Assembly (NCBI GenBank): GCA_036346225.1
Contig: JARFIW010001670.1
Coordinates: forward strand, 6,758,001 to 6,822,000
Direction of reading: 5' to 3'
Length of the DNA stretch: 64,000 nucleotides
Origin: Platerodrilus igneus
Lineage: Eukaryota > Arthropoda > Insecta > Coleoptera > Lycidae
Positions 47,151 to 59,419 of this stretch are shown here, piece by piece (within the stretch, counting starts at the first letter, position 1; every line of letters starts with the position of its first letter). The notes below the pieces were generated by a model, which worked only from the letters and a program-made list of their open reading frames with translations, searched no databases and was not told the DNA's origin. Both the position numbers and the translations under genes were made by a program.

Positions 47151-49043
47151 GTTAAACCTATAAAGGCGATTATTAATTGTGGTTTAGTGACCGCGTTTGT
47201 GCACTCTTCGAGTGTCTTCGGCAATCTTCGATTGTTTCCAAAGAAAATATTCAAGCACGCCATTTAATGTCGTGGTGTAACATCGTCCACTGTTAAGCTC
47301 CGTTAATTATACTACTAAATGAGGTTTGTATTTTCCGTAAATACGCACTTTTCAGCGCCTCGTGTTATTGGTAATCTACAAACAATTATATCTCGATTTG
47401 AAATGCGCGTCATTGAAACATATTCTCAACATAATTAATAGAAAGTCCAAGAAAAGAAATTATAAAACAGCATTCAAATGTTCGTTAAGAAATCTAGAAT
47501 ATTTGTTGGATTACGAGTTACAATTTTATTAATACTACATTGAAGTTTCCGGAATTTGCGTTATAATGCTTCTACCGCATCACGTAAGGTAATTTAGGTA
47601 ATAAGACCCATTTACTTTCACTCTGATTATTATTGAACAGTACTTAATCTGGTTTATTACATTTTGTTAATTCTGGAATTTAGGTAGTTAATGATGTCAT
47701 ACACAAAATTTCTAATTAACATACATGGCTGGTATCTAGCGAAAGTTGTAGCACGCATTTTCAATTACGAATGCATTCTTCTTTCATTACAGGAGAAATT
47801 CCATAGATTTCATACCAGCAAAATGCGCTTTCTTTTTAGATATTTAAAACACATTACATTGGACATCAAAAGTCGACCTTGCCATTTCTACATTATTGTT
47901 AAGCATGCATTGGAATTTTTGGATGCGGTAATTTCTTGTTTAAAGTAACTTAGTTAAATAAAGTGTAATTTAAATTGTGATTGTATAGTCAGTTATTGCA
48001 ATTGAAAACACATTCAGGGAATAATTTATTTGCTCTATATATTTTACAGTAGCGTTTCCGGACAAAACTTTCTGCTTTTAATTAATTAAAGCATACAAGT
48101 TTCTGGTGTATATTCCTAAAGAGAAAATAAGTAGTTGATGTACCGTTGAATGGAGTTCATCCTTGTTTACACAAATTTCAGATCCTGCGAACTAGCGTTT
48201 TTGTTAATATTATTTAAAAAAATCAATACGTTAGATGGATAAGGTGTTCAGTGGCGGCTATTTTATCAATAAATTTTATTTAATATGTTTAGTTTTTTAT
48301 TTTCAACACCAAAATTCTAAGGTTCACAAAACAATTTCTACAACCGGTTTTAAGACGTTGAAAAAGAGCTAGCCGCGGAGATCTGAAAATTAGAAATAAA
48401 AAGATTCGGGTAGCTGAGAAAAATCTAATATTAATTGATACCAAACAAGGTAGGTTTATCTCGAAAGATGCATTGGCTAGACGAGGAAAACTATTTGTTA
48501 GTTTTGCTTATAAAGCAAAGGCGAAATTTAGAGGTTTGAGAGCTTAAAGTGTAACTTTGTAAGGAGTAGTCCGATTTTAAATCTGTTTACAGATTCTGCA
48601 ATAAAATTCTAAGCTAACAAGATGTATTGCATGACTAAGAAAATTTATAAGAACGCTCAAAAGTCGCTATAGGTAAAAAATCTTAAAATGGGGGTAGCTC
48701 CTTGGGGTGATGCAATCTAAAAATTCTTAAAGATTCGGGTACCTGAGAAAAATCTAATATTAATTGATACCAAACAAGGTAGGTTTATCTCGAAAGATAA
48801 AAAAATGGCTAGTCGAAGAAAACTTTTTGGTCCAGAATGTTAGCGGTAAAAAATCTTAAAAATAGGTTTATCTCGTGGGAGGAAATGTGGATGCTCATTT
48901 ATCTCGAAAGATAAAAAATTTAAGATATATTTATCTCGAAAGATGAAAAATGGTTAGTCGAAGAAAACTTTTTGGTCCAGATGTGTGTGGAAATGTGGAT
49001 GCTGGTGGAAATGTGGTGCTGATTACGCCCATAATACACTACT
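47151..49043. repeat. Right terminal inverted repeat, about 1893 bp
   Basis: Complement of the left repeat from GTTAAACCTA at 47,151 to CACTACT at 49,043, including the four TTCG-loop hairpins. The 85-codon frame 47,691-47,948 is intact only in this arm; in the left arm a 2-bp length difference in an A run breaks it, so I do not treat it as a gene. Confidence 0.95.
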
Positions 49044-49049
49044 ATTGTA
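49044..49049. repeat. Target-site duplication, right (ATTGTA)
   Basis: A direct copy of 39,482-39,487, abutting the right tip of the element. Confidence 0.92.
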
Positions 49050-49267
49050 TGTAAATTAAATAACGTATTAAAAAAAGAAATGAAAAAATAAATATGCCAC
49101 GTTAATGATTTACTTGTAATATAAATAGAATTGATAGTTGTCAGTTTGTATTTCATGTTAATATGACAAGGTAAACCCAGGAGAAGCTTGCGATCAGATC
49201 TGGATGTTGAAGTTATTCATTTTTTTTTGCTATTTCTTTTAGTAAAGGGGTTCATTGTTATTGTAAG

Positions 49268-51490
49268 TTAAGGATTCGTTTGTGACGCAATTATTTTATT
49301 TAACATTATATAAACAGCTTCTTTAATGTTGCGTTTTTGGTTGTTCTGTTCTTTGTCAATGATTTTAGCACATTCCCATTTTGTTTTAAGTATCTCACGC
49401 AATCATGGATTTTTCAAATTTTCATTTTTATTTATGCTACATGTTCTTTTAATCTAATCTTGGATGGTCTAGAACTCCTACATTAAACTTATTACATGCG
49501 CTTGGTATTTTGTAGATGCAATTTTTGAGTTTTGTATTTTATTTTCGGAGTTTGTTTTTGTCAATTGTTCTTAATGTATTATTGGTTCAAAACACTGTTT
49601 TTATTTTGAATTTGTTTCCTATTTGGATTTTTCGGAGAATCGTTTCTTGTGCGGTATCGAAAATATTTTTTGAAACTTTGTTATATTTGGTTTTCTTTAT
49701 TTTGTTCATTTTGTTTTTATTAATTTCTTAGGATTTTTGTTTTTAATTAGTGTGTACTTTATTAGGTCTTTTCTTCTTTTAGAATTTCTTGATTTGATGA
49801 TACAATTTTGCTCTGTCATACATGGTTTTGATAATTCCATGTTTAACATAATTTGGGTGGTTTGAATTAAAGTTAAACCATCTGTTTTTGTAAGTTGGTT
49901 TTCAGTATACCGATGTGCTAACTAAGGTATCGTTTTTGCTAATTAGTATATCTAAAAAGAGTAGCTTCAATGTTCTTTGATTTCGCATATGAATTTAATA
50001 ATTGGTTCCATTTAATTAATCGAATCTTCAAAGTTTTCAGTTAGTTATATATTGTGAGGATAAATAGTATAGGTATCATCTACATATCTCCACCAAATTA
50101 AGAGCTTTATTTTTGTTGTTGTTAATATTACATATTTTTTTTTGAATTCTTCGATGAATGTGTTACCAAAAGTTGCCGATAATGGGCTTCCATCGCCATT
50201 CCAGAATTTTGTTTGTAAAGTTGGTCATTTGGTTGAAAATGTGTTGTGTTGACGTCTACTAGTTCCATGATAGATGGCATCTTCAGTTTTGTTCTTTCTT
50301 TTAAGATGTCATTATTTCCCAGTTTATTTTTTATATTAAGCGTTTTTTCTACGGGGACATTTGTGAAGAGGGCTCACTATATCAAAACTTACATTGGGTG
50401 TGTATTTTGTATTTTTATATTCGATAATTTTTCTAAAAAATGTTGGTTGTTTTTTAAAAACATTGTTTTACATGCTAATGGATTTATAATTTGTAGAAGG
50501 TATTTTGCTAAATTCTGACTTGGCAAATTATATAGTTCACGATGCCTCAAAGGAATGTTTTTTTATGTATTTTTGGTCGACCGTAAAATGTGGTAGTTTA
50601 TTGTAATGTTGGACTAATTTTCTTCTTTCTCTATTTTCAAATTCATTTTTGAATTTATATAGTTTCGTATATTTTATTTTCAGTTGATTTTGTTGGACTC
50701 GTTTCTAAATTGGAGTAATTGTTAGTATTTAATAGTTCGTTGACTTTTTTGTCGTGATTATTTTTATCTATTATTAATGTTGCATTACCTTTATGTGCAG
50801 GTAGAATTATAATCGAGCTATCGTGTTTCAGATTTTGAATTGCTTTCATTTCATTTTCACTTATATTTGGTTTTATTTTATGTTACTTTTCGATTTCGAT
50901 TTTATATCTTATTCTAAATTCCTTGGCTGGATTTTCTTCAAGTTGGTTTGCTGTTTCCTCTGTACATGTTATTATCTCAAGTGTTGGTATTAATCTTGGC
51001 GTTTCAGCAAAATTTTGTCTTTTCATATAATTAGTTTTTATGTCGTAAATAGTTCCATTTGACAAATTTATGATAGTGTTTAGCATAGTATTTTCGTTTT
51101 CTAAGTTTTTAATTTGCGTATTTTATTTCTCAATTAATTTATTGAATATCTATCTGTATATGGGATATGGGCTACGTTTTGTTTGAAAAATTCTTATTCA
51201 TAGTATGTTTTCGGACTGGTTGGAATTGTTTCTAAATCATCTTTTGTTACTGTTATTTGTATAAAGTTTATAATGCCTTCAATATCTTTTTTTAACTTAT
51301 AGATATTGCTTTGGTGGTGTTTTAGTCTTTCTCTTATCATACTATTACTTGCTCTTTTAAGAATCTCCGTTAGTTTACTGTTCGTGTAAGAAAATTTGAG
51401 TCTGAATTTTTTTGATAGGACGTTCTTGTTTCTGCATTTAGTTAGAAATGTGAGTAAATTTTTGAATGTGACAGTTTTTGGTTCAGATTG
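49268..51490 (-). pseudogene. Penelope-like element, RT and GIY-YIG remnants
   Basis: Reading on the minus strand from 51,490: an N-terminal region (LLTFLTKCRNKNVLS, KKFRLKFSYTNSKLTE), then 51,086-50,883 with NFAETPRLIPTLEIIT. Next, 50,849-50,655 with SIIILPAHKGNATLIIDKNN (the ILPADKGNATV-type motif of Penelope RTs). An RT palm follows: GDGSPLSATFGNTFIEEF and WWRYVDDTYTIYPH, with YVDD at about 50,085-50,070. Further on, KLKNCIYKIPSACNKF at about 49,540 is a GIY-YIG start, and WECAKIIDKEQNNQKR, IKEA at about 49,370 is the conserved C-terminal end. Multiple frame breaks and stops make it inactive. It starts 219 bp from the Polinton-type target duplication. Confidence 0.8.
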
Positions 51491-51600
51491 TCCTAGCTTC
51501 TAATACTAACACAAATTTCGGGCCCATGTTTGATTTGTAAATACTTCATGTGTGTTTGTTGTGGTTGATTATGTATTCTGTTTTGTCTTTTTTGGGAATG

Positions 51601-51678
51601 AAGATTTTAAAATGCAGTGATTGCTTTCAATTTATATTGCGCACCTACCTGAAAGCAATTACTGCATTTTAAATCTTC
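51601..51678. repeat. 29-bp-arm hairpin
   Basis: AAGATTTTAAAATGCAGTGA, continuing TTGCTTTCA (51,601-51,629), faces TGAAAGCAATTACTGCATTT, continuing TAAATCTT (51,650-51,678). Weaker inverted similarity extends outward (GTTTGTTGTGGTTGATTAT at about 51,550 against ATAATCAACCACAACAAAC at about 51,875). The left side is therefore a partial inverted duplicate of the relic to its right. Confidence 0.85.
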
Positions 51679-51960
51679 TACCGTTAAACTATGCATATCG
51701 AACATTTTAACAGTTGATAAATCAAAGTTGTCTTCAATTTATGTAACAAATGTCACATATATAAAAATGTTACTATTTTAACAACGATCCTAGGTCATGG
51801 ATCGAAAAGTCAATAAATATATACAGTTAAAAACTCGATGTAGTTTCATTCTCAAAAAAGAGAAATATGAATATATAATCAACCACAACAAACATACAGA
51901 AAGTATTCACCTTTTCAAGCATTTTCTTCTCACTTTCTTCAACTTTCTGTTCAATCATTC
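51650..51960 (+). pseudogene. Relic of an unidentified gene or transposon, copy 2
   Basis: Homologous in opposite orientation to 39,097-39,420 (shared blocks AAAGCAATTACTGCA, TTGATAAATCAA, ATTTATGTAACAAATGTCA and an AAAAGAGAA/TTCTTCT region). The plus frame 51,797-52,174 that overlaps it is not the homologous frame and is probably meaningless. The two copies flank the Polinton-type and Penelope elements as an inverted pair about 12.5 kb apart. Confidence 0.4.
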
Positions 51961-51969
51961 TTTAATCGG

Positions 51970-54900
51970 CGTTGAAGTGATAGTATCTGAATTTTATTTC
52001 CGGCTCGTTGTACTTCTAATTTTATTTCTTTTTGTGTTATTTTTTAATTTCAGTTTAGTCGTATCTATATTATTTTTAAACATCATCTTTTACAATATGA
52101 TCCGGAAAAAAATACGAAACGTTTGCTTAAAATGGGATAGTGTTCGAGGTATAGGTTCAGGACATAGGGAGTAAATCAGTTGTTAGTTTTCAAATTTCAG
52201 TATTTGGCAAGGCAGTTAACTTAATTACTAATTGCAAATCGGCTTAAGCAAAATACTCCAGTAATCCCAAAACGCGTTACACTTTTAGCTACGGTTCCTG
52301 AACTATTGCAAGTATTTTTAAGCAATGTCAGTACGCGAAATTATTTTATGCCTTTTAACAAAATGTATTTGTCACACTTTACATTGTGGACAATCGTTAG
52401 GGTTGAAATAAAGCCACATCTGGGGGTTACACGCTATTAAAAGTTTTTAGAAATTTTCTTTAAAAATAGTAAATACGTTCGTTTTTGAATTTAACCAGCA
52501 GCTTCTTCGACTTCATAAAAAGTTCTTCAGATCCCCACACCTGTAGGTCAATTACTTAGAACATCTTTTATTGTGTTTCCTATTGAAATGAAGATTAACG
52601 TCACGAATTGATTTGCAGCGCTTGTTTTGACAACAATCGTAACTCTTGTACTCGTTTCCATAATGGCTCTTCTCGAGCTAAAATATAAGTAGACAATACA
52701 TATTTTTTAATTCGTCTTCAACATTATAAGTGCCACGATCTTCAAGTATCAAATGTGTTCAAGCGTTTAGTTTCTGGTTTACGAAAACTTAACATAAGAT
52801 TGCAATTAGGATGTGATTCACTACTGAACAATCCAATTAATCAAAAATAGATGCTTCGTATGGTCACCTAAATTATACAATATTTTTTATTAATTATCCA
52901 GGAATTCATTTTGTGCAATATTCAGGTATGTGTGGGATAAATCATAGTAGATTGGTGCTAAACCACTATCAACCGAGAGAGTGGTAAAATCTATGCAACT
53001 AATCTTTACTGCGATTGTATTTTCCTTCTGTAAAATTATAAATCATTTACATTTATTTCTTACTGGCTATGATGCAAGTCCGTAAAAAAGCTTTTGACAA
53101 GTCGATTCCATGATTTGAACCCTCAATTATTATCCAACTTAAATACAGATGTTTTCTGTTGAATTGCTATTTTTTAAAGGTGTACCTATCTTTTAAACGC
53201 CTTTGTAGGATCTTGATTGCTTTTACGGGATCACTCCATATTCTGTTCAGGCCACGTAGAATGGGTGCTTTTTTCCGTATATTTTTGGAGCGGCATTTGG
53301 AAAACGAGACAAGCATTAGCAGAACTATCGAGCTTGGAGGAGGTTGGCATCAGCCGACCTTGCTTCAAGCATTGTATGTTTACTAGATATTGATACAATT
53401 CATTTTCTAAAACAAATATCTCATTAGATACTATAATAACCCAAAACTAAGAATGATTTTTGTTATTAGCATACGTCTTATTTTAAGTTCAAGACAGAAA
53501 ACTATAAAAACACAAAAAAAAAACAATTGTCATTCTTTACTCTCAGCGGCACTTGGAAACTAACTTCGTGATAAATTCATTACAATACACTAATCGAATG
53601 TTGTATGTTGTTCCTACCTGCAATATTGACAAACATCTTACAGTTTCAATTAAAAGCATGCCAACTATATTTGGCCGCGGTCAATAATCGACCACTTTAC
53701 TACTGCATAAGCAAGATCGTTACAGGTGTATGAAGATAGAGTTTGATTATTAAATTTAGAATTGCCCAAAATGAGGGGTAATCCCGTAACAAAATATGGA
53801 TGGACCTCCTAACTACAGTAGTGCGGGTGCGGGTCCCTATAGAAGCAATACGAAAAATGAATAGAAAAATGTAACTAGGTGCAAATTCAAGGTACGTTAC
53901 CAATAACACGTAATTAGAAAGTGTGAAGTTTATGGGCGCCAACTCGTCTAGTCTAGTCTGGTTTGTAAGGGTCCTCTAGACGACGAGTACTTCTGCGGGT
54001 GACCTCCTGGTGAATTGGAGTTCCTTTTACAAAATACTACCACGATGTGTAAACAAATCGAACAACAATTTCCACTTGCCCTGCCACCTAAATCTATTTT
54101 AATATAATAATATTCCCTTATTCCTGTAAACAGGTTTACATACAGGATTTCAAAGTTACATCAATTTAAACATCAACGACATAACAATGTTCCTGTAAAT
54201 AAATACACAAAGAATTGTAAATGTCCCTAAACAGTTCATATTTAATGGATCATAACCTTGAGGATTCAATGATAATAATTTATAACCGCATTAAATTTTC
54301 ACTCAAAACTGTCATTGTTGAAATTTTATACATCTAATAATTTAACTTTATGCTGTAACTAAGACAGGTGACTAAAGGAGTTCCATGGGGCCAATAACAC
54401 TACATTAATTTGCCATTGCTTCTTTATTACCAATATTTATTTATTGAATGGAACCAATTCGTCCAAATCTTTCTGTTGGGATTTAATCGAAAATCCGCGG
54501 GATCTCACCACGTTACCGGCCGTTTGGTAATTCATAACCACAGAGATGTATTCGACTAACTTTCTTGCAATCAGAATATGTAGTGTATATCAATATTCAG
54601 TTTTACGTTTAAGATAATTTTCATCTGTTTGTATCCATTTTCAATTTAACGTAACGCCAAAGCGTTACAAAGTTCAAAGCGTATCAATTTCAGTTGTTTG
54701 GTAACAAGAGTAAAAACAGCAGTTACACATTTCACCCTTAAATAGACGAATGCAAAAAATGTATGTATTGGTAAGTCTCAAAAGCTCTCCAATGTGTGAA
54801 AAAGGAAATGCGGATCAGTGCTAGTTGTAATTTTTGCTTCTGATTATTTTAGGACGTTTCTTATAATAAATAAATAACATTATATCATCGAGTGCGGTTT

Positions 54901-55700
54901 TAATAATGTTTCTTAGACTTGCTAAACTAAAACCGAAAACTTGTTTCTTTCAGATAAAGAGTATTAAACGTATATTTAAATCTTTTTGAATCTGTACCGT
55001 TTCTAAATGGAATTACCTAAATTTAACGACTGGGTTATAAGGATGATTTATTTTAACATGAACAATGTAAAACCCTCATGCACCTAGAGATTTAAAGTTT
55101 GGGCAACGCTATAAATTATCATTAAATATATCTTTGCAAATAAGAATTTTTAGCTCTTTGTGCTCCCGATCTTTAAATTGCTTTGTTTCTGTCACAAAAT
55201 ATCCGAAACCCTTTTCCAAAAATATATTTAAAATATTTACTACTGACAAGCAACTGTTATTAATAAAAGCGTGGTCATGAATTGTATTTTGAAAAAGATT
55301 TGGCATGCGTCGCATTAGAACGCGAGCATTTCGGGCAATTTAATTGGAATACAAGTTTCTGTACTAACGCAACGTAATGACGTTATATTACTCCTATTTA
55401 CACTAATGTTTATTCTACCAAAATAAGAATGCCCTACGTTGCTGTAAAACAATTCGCGTATGTATTGTAAGTATCAAGGTTAACGCTACATTAAGGGATT
55501 TTCTTTAATGGACTTACCGACGCCATATTGATTTTGTTTGAAGCTATATTTCTTTGCTGATATGTTAAAATTTTTAAATAAAAAGAAATTTACTTAATAC
55601 TCGCGCTTTAGTAAATTCAGATAAGGTTGTCAGTTAGCCTAAATTTTATTTTCCAAAGAATCATCGTCATACCAGTATGCTTAACAAGTATATGTGATGC
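51970..55700. other. No gene recognised
   Basis: About 3.7 kb of AT-rich DNA. Frames such as 53,159-53,386 (plus) and 53,700-53,942 (minus) carry no motif. A locally GC-richer stretch (53,800-54,020) shows a short palindromic sequence around GTCCTCTAGACGACGAG. No transposon signature was recognised. Confidence 0.5.
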
Positions 55701-55705
55701 TAAAA

Positions 55706-55775
55706 CACACACACGCGCGCGCACGCAGGCACGCTCGCGCGCACACGTACATGCGCGCGCGCACACACCCACACT
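55706..55775. repeat. Alternating purine-pyrimidine (CA/CG) microsatellite
   Basis: An AC run passes into mixed GCGCGC and ACAC blocks over about 70 bp, in otherwise AT-rich DNA. The alternating pattern is of the kind that can adopt Z-DNA. The plus frame through it (55,627-55,815) is a repeat artefact. Confidence 0.9.
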
Positions 55776-55779
55776 CGCT

Positions 55780-57335
55780 CATGCCATCAACCTCGAGCTA
55801 TGTACATCCAATTGAAACCATTTTCTGAAGTGTACATCAGGTACGATGGTCTCCAGTTTTAGATAGAGCAAATGGCGAGTAAAGAATATACGTTTATTTT
55901 TTAATTTACAATATATAGCTGTGATATCGGAAATTGAAGATCTCCACGAATCGAGTGTCAATCTTCTGCAGTGATTTTGAAATAACTTCGCTATACAACA
56001 GTCGCAGAATCTCCTAACTAAATAAAAAGACTGATACGTATACTTCTGGTAGAATATCCCAAAAATGCGATATTGAAAATAAGAAACGGACAAATTATGG
56101 AGATGAAAGGAAAGTAGAAAGGGAGTTAGGGATAGAGTAGTGGCCAATTAAAAAGAATTGCCCAGCTTACGAGTAGCTGCTTGCAATAGAGAGGCGTGGC
56201 AAAACACAGCAAATAAGAGCTCGGTAGGCTCCGAGAATATACCGTAGGATAAAGCATAGACTTCGCGAACCCACTGCGTAGCGATAGGGCCACACTCGAT
56301 TACCAAGATAGAAGGAAAAAAGAAAGAGAAGGAAAACCAAATCGTTAACAAATAGAGAACGTATAATAGTCTTAAACGGTAGTAATTCTAAAGGTTGTGC
56401 AATATTTAATAAGCAAAATGATTTTTATTTCTGCTGACAAATATTTAACTGTATTTCCAAGCAATGTTTTTAAAGGAAAAATCGGCAAGGTTAACCGGTA
56501 CCGTCTACTAATTGACCCATGTGCACTAACATTAAGTTAGTACGGGAAAAGTGACTTTAAATTTGGGCACGATATTCGTGATGCGCCCGCAGTGCTGGCG
56601 TTCTCCGAATTTTTCGGGTGGATGTTACACAAAATAGTGGTTCAAAGGTAGTAGTACAACGCGTACATCGTCGTTGAAAATTTGAAGAGGACTGTCACGC
56701 CTAAAGCTGACCAAATCTACTACGAACTACTTGTAAATTAATAACATATACAAACACAAACAAAAGGGTAATAACGGTCACTAAACTACTTCTCTGTGTT
56801 ATAATAAAAGGTTTCATAATTTCTAATATACTATTTGTAGAGTTACGTAATATCCTCCAGTTGAGCAACGATCAATGTTTAATTCTGGACAGCTCGTTCG
56901 AGTATTTTCGGTGCAGTAAACAAGAAACAACATACACGTAACAGGAACAAGTAAAAGTAAGCGTGTTCCAATACAATAATCACAAAAGAAATGAATAAGG
57001 GGAAGAAAAAAGTGTAGTAAATGTAATTAGGAATAGTTTCAACCCTAATCGTAATACATACTAGCTCCATATAATGTAGACCGTACAATCGTAAACACGG
57101 CAAACTTTCTATTAGAGAATTTAGTAAGGTTAGTCTTTTTATACTATCAATAGCTTGTAGAACCAAAATTGTTGATGTGTAAAGAAACCAGAAGAACTAT
57201 TTGGTTTTAAAGTTATCAATATCATGCAAATTTTATAACACCAAAGTTATAATGACAGTTGATATCTTTTTTTTTTATTGTCAACTAACTACCAGACGAC
57301 TAAACAATAAAGTAATACAATTTTCCGACTAAACG
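55780..57335. other. No gene recognised
   Basis: Minus frames 55,779-56,147 (122 codons) and 56,879-57,166 (95 codons, with a long hydrophobic stretch YYTFFFPLFISFVIIVLE) are open but match no family I recognise and show no splice context that I trust. Confidence 0.45.
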
Positions 57336-57339
57336 ACGT

Positions 57340-58500
57340 TTTGTATAACTCCAGTTAGTTAAAATATTACTAGAAATGGAAATAATCAATATCTAATAAA
57401 AATGAACATAACAAATTCATTTGCTCGAATAGTTCAGAATTATCAGGATTTTCTGAGTACAAACGTTTGCAGATAACAATAATATAAAAAATGAAAATTA
57501 GTGCATTGTAAATCAAAAATTACAAAAACCTTAACCAAAGTATCGACTTACACTTAGCCTATACTTGCATTGATTTTCCAGTGTCAGAATACTCTCACCT
57601 CTGTAATTAGTTCTTTACAAATATATCTTTTAACAAAGATGCGTGTAAATTGCTCTTTATTATAAATGATTTCTTAAATGAATTTTTGGATTAATTAAAT
57701 CTTACAGCTGCGAAATCTCGCTTCAAAATTATTGAACACTTAAAGTTTTTTTCAAAATGTCCTTTACAGAAAATCGGTAATCTTTGTAATTAGCCTGACC
57801 TTTGAATTCATGAGCCTTGAATCAATTTCAGATAAACAGCTTTCCAACACTTCCAAGCTTTGAACACAGATCTCTGTCTCAAGGATTGATACTCTAACAA
57901 AATTTCTGCAAACTCACACCAGGTTTTAATCAAAACCCGATTCGTAACCAATTCAATTGCAGTAGAACCAATCCAAATAGGTTAAAGCTAATTTTAGCAG
58001 TAATGTTTGAAATAATCAGTGAAGCTATGGTTAAATTTATAAATGAGCTAATACTTAAAGTAATGATCGAAGAAATATTTGCACTAATATTTGAAGCCCT
58101 CAATTGAAATCTTAAAACAACCTCATTACCAAAATAAATCAAACCTGCAAGTATACTTATTTTAAAATCGGCAAAGTCAAACTCACTGAAATACACATTG
58201 TAATTACAATATTGTCGTTGGGACTTATTGTGTAGAACTCAATTATTTTAAATATCCTCACTGGTTCACAGAAAATGTAGCAATTTTTTTCAAAGGAAAT
58301 CTAGTATTACATATAATATTTATTTCATATTATAAACTCATTTGTTTTCGGAAATTTTATTCTACGCCAAGTATTAAACTTGATAAGATGCATGTACACC
58401 ATGACCAATCAGAAAGTCTTCTGTTCATAACGAAAGATTCAGTTCGTCGAGTGCTTTGATTAATGCTAGATTGACGTTATTTTGATGTGTAAATTAAAGA
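57340..58500 (+). repeat. Diverged repeat R, copy B (uninterrupted)
   Basis: Homologous to 29,880-30,280 plus 32,230-32,960 in the same orientation. Here the two parts are contiguous: the AATTAATTAAA block at 57,690 is followed within about 100 bp by the TTAGCCTGACCTTTGAATT block at 57,793. It therefore shows the pre-insertion arrangement. The minus frame 57,930-58,196 lies inside and is a Ser/Ile-rich shadow. Confidence 0.6.
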
Positions 58501-59291
58501 AATTTTAATTTCTCAAGATCTATTATATATGTAAATAAATAAATAATTAGACATTAATAATAATTGTATTAATTGTAATATTTAATTCACAAGACAATCG
58601 TAAAACAATTTAAATTAATTTAAAAGTCACCAGTTTTGTAATTAACTGAAAATAAATACTACATCAATAATTTAAGTGACCCAAATCAATTAAAATATTC
58701 TATAAACAAGTATTACTGTACATATAGCATAAATTGGTGCAGTATAATTTTGTTTAATAGCAATTGAGTCATTTTATTTAAGCTACATTTTTAGAACTTC
58801 TTGTATATTATGAGATTCTAACACTGTGAGGAATTAAATTGGAAAACGTTTACACAATTGGTAATGATCAGCTTAAAAATAGTTATTACTTATATTAGAA
58901 ACCAACCAAGGTGCACTTCTCAAATAGTCCGGGTTGTAAATACAGTATTAAAATATTGTGTTATTAATTTGAATTTTTATTTATCAATAATTTAAAGGGG
59001 AGATTATTTGGATCATGGTGATAAGAATATGTAATTTTAAGAGCTTTTTGAATAGAAGATTTATTTAAGAAACATAATAGCTCGTTAGTAGTTTTTGATC
59101 ACACAATAATTTGATTAATTGTATTGTCTAAATATTAGCAAAATAATTCTTATATATTAAAGAAGTATATTTTTTGTGAGTACACAGGTGTAATTTTTCT
59201 CTTATTGCACTTTCAATTTATTTTACAACAATAAATTAGGGAATAATATGGTCGCTAGATGAAGCTAGCATTTTTTCAAGTGGATCGAATA
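58501..59291. other. No gene recognised
   Basis: Very AT-rich DNA with no supported feature before the mariner insertion. Confidence 0.55.
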
Positions 59292-59419
59292 TACAGGGTT
59301 ATTATAAATGATGGACCCATTTTTAAAAATTCGTATTTATTAAAGTACAAATTCAAAATGAACATTCGTTATACCAATAAAAAGAGGAAGTTTCATAGAT
59401 TTTTTAATACATTATAAAT

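Larger units (their letters stand above)
39488..49043. mobile_element. Polinton/Maverick-type element, 9.56 kb
   Basis: The element is delimited by an exact 6-bp direct repeat (ATTGTA) and by terminal inverted repeats of about 1.89 kb whose ends read AGTAGTGTATTATGGGCG and its complement. Polintons are known for 6-bp duplications, long inverted repeats beginning AG, an A32-type packaging ATPase and protein-primed DNA polymerase B, and traces of both proteins are here. The element is short for the group (usually 15-20 kb): only 5.8 kb lies between the repeats. I found no integrase, protease, capsid protein or polymerase catalytic core. Most larger genes contain frame breaks. It is best read as a deleted, non-autonomous member, or as a distinct compact lineage. 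These are virus-related elements; the relics are described as found. Confidence 0.9.

Noticed and set aside
47691..47948. 85-codon frame in the right Polinton-type terminal repeat
   Set aside because: Broken in the otherwise near-identical left repeat by an A-run length difference; terminal repeats of such elements are not usually coding.
49516..50518. Plus-strand hydrophobic frames of 71 and 90 codons
   Set aside because: Antisense shadows of the Penelope-like reverse transcriptase region.
55627..55815. Plus-strand Arg/Ala/His-rich frame
   Set aside because: Runs through the CA/CG simple repeat.
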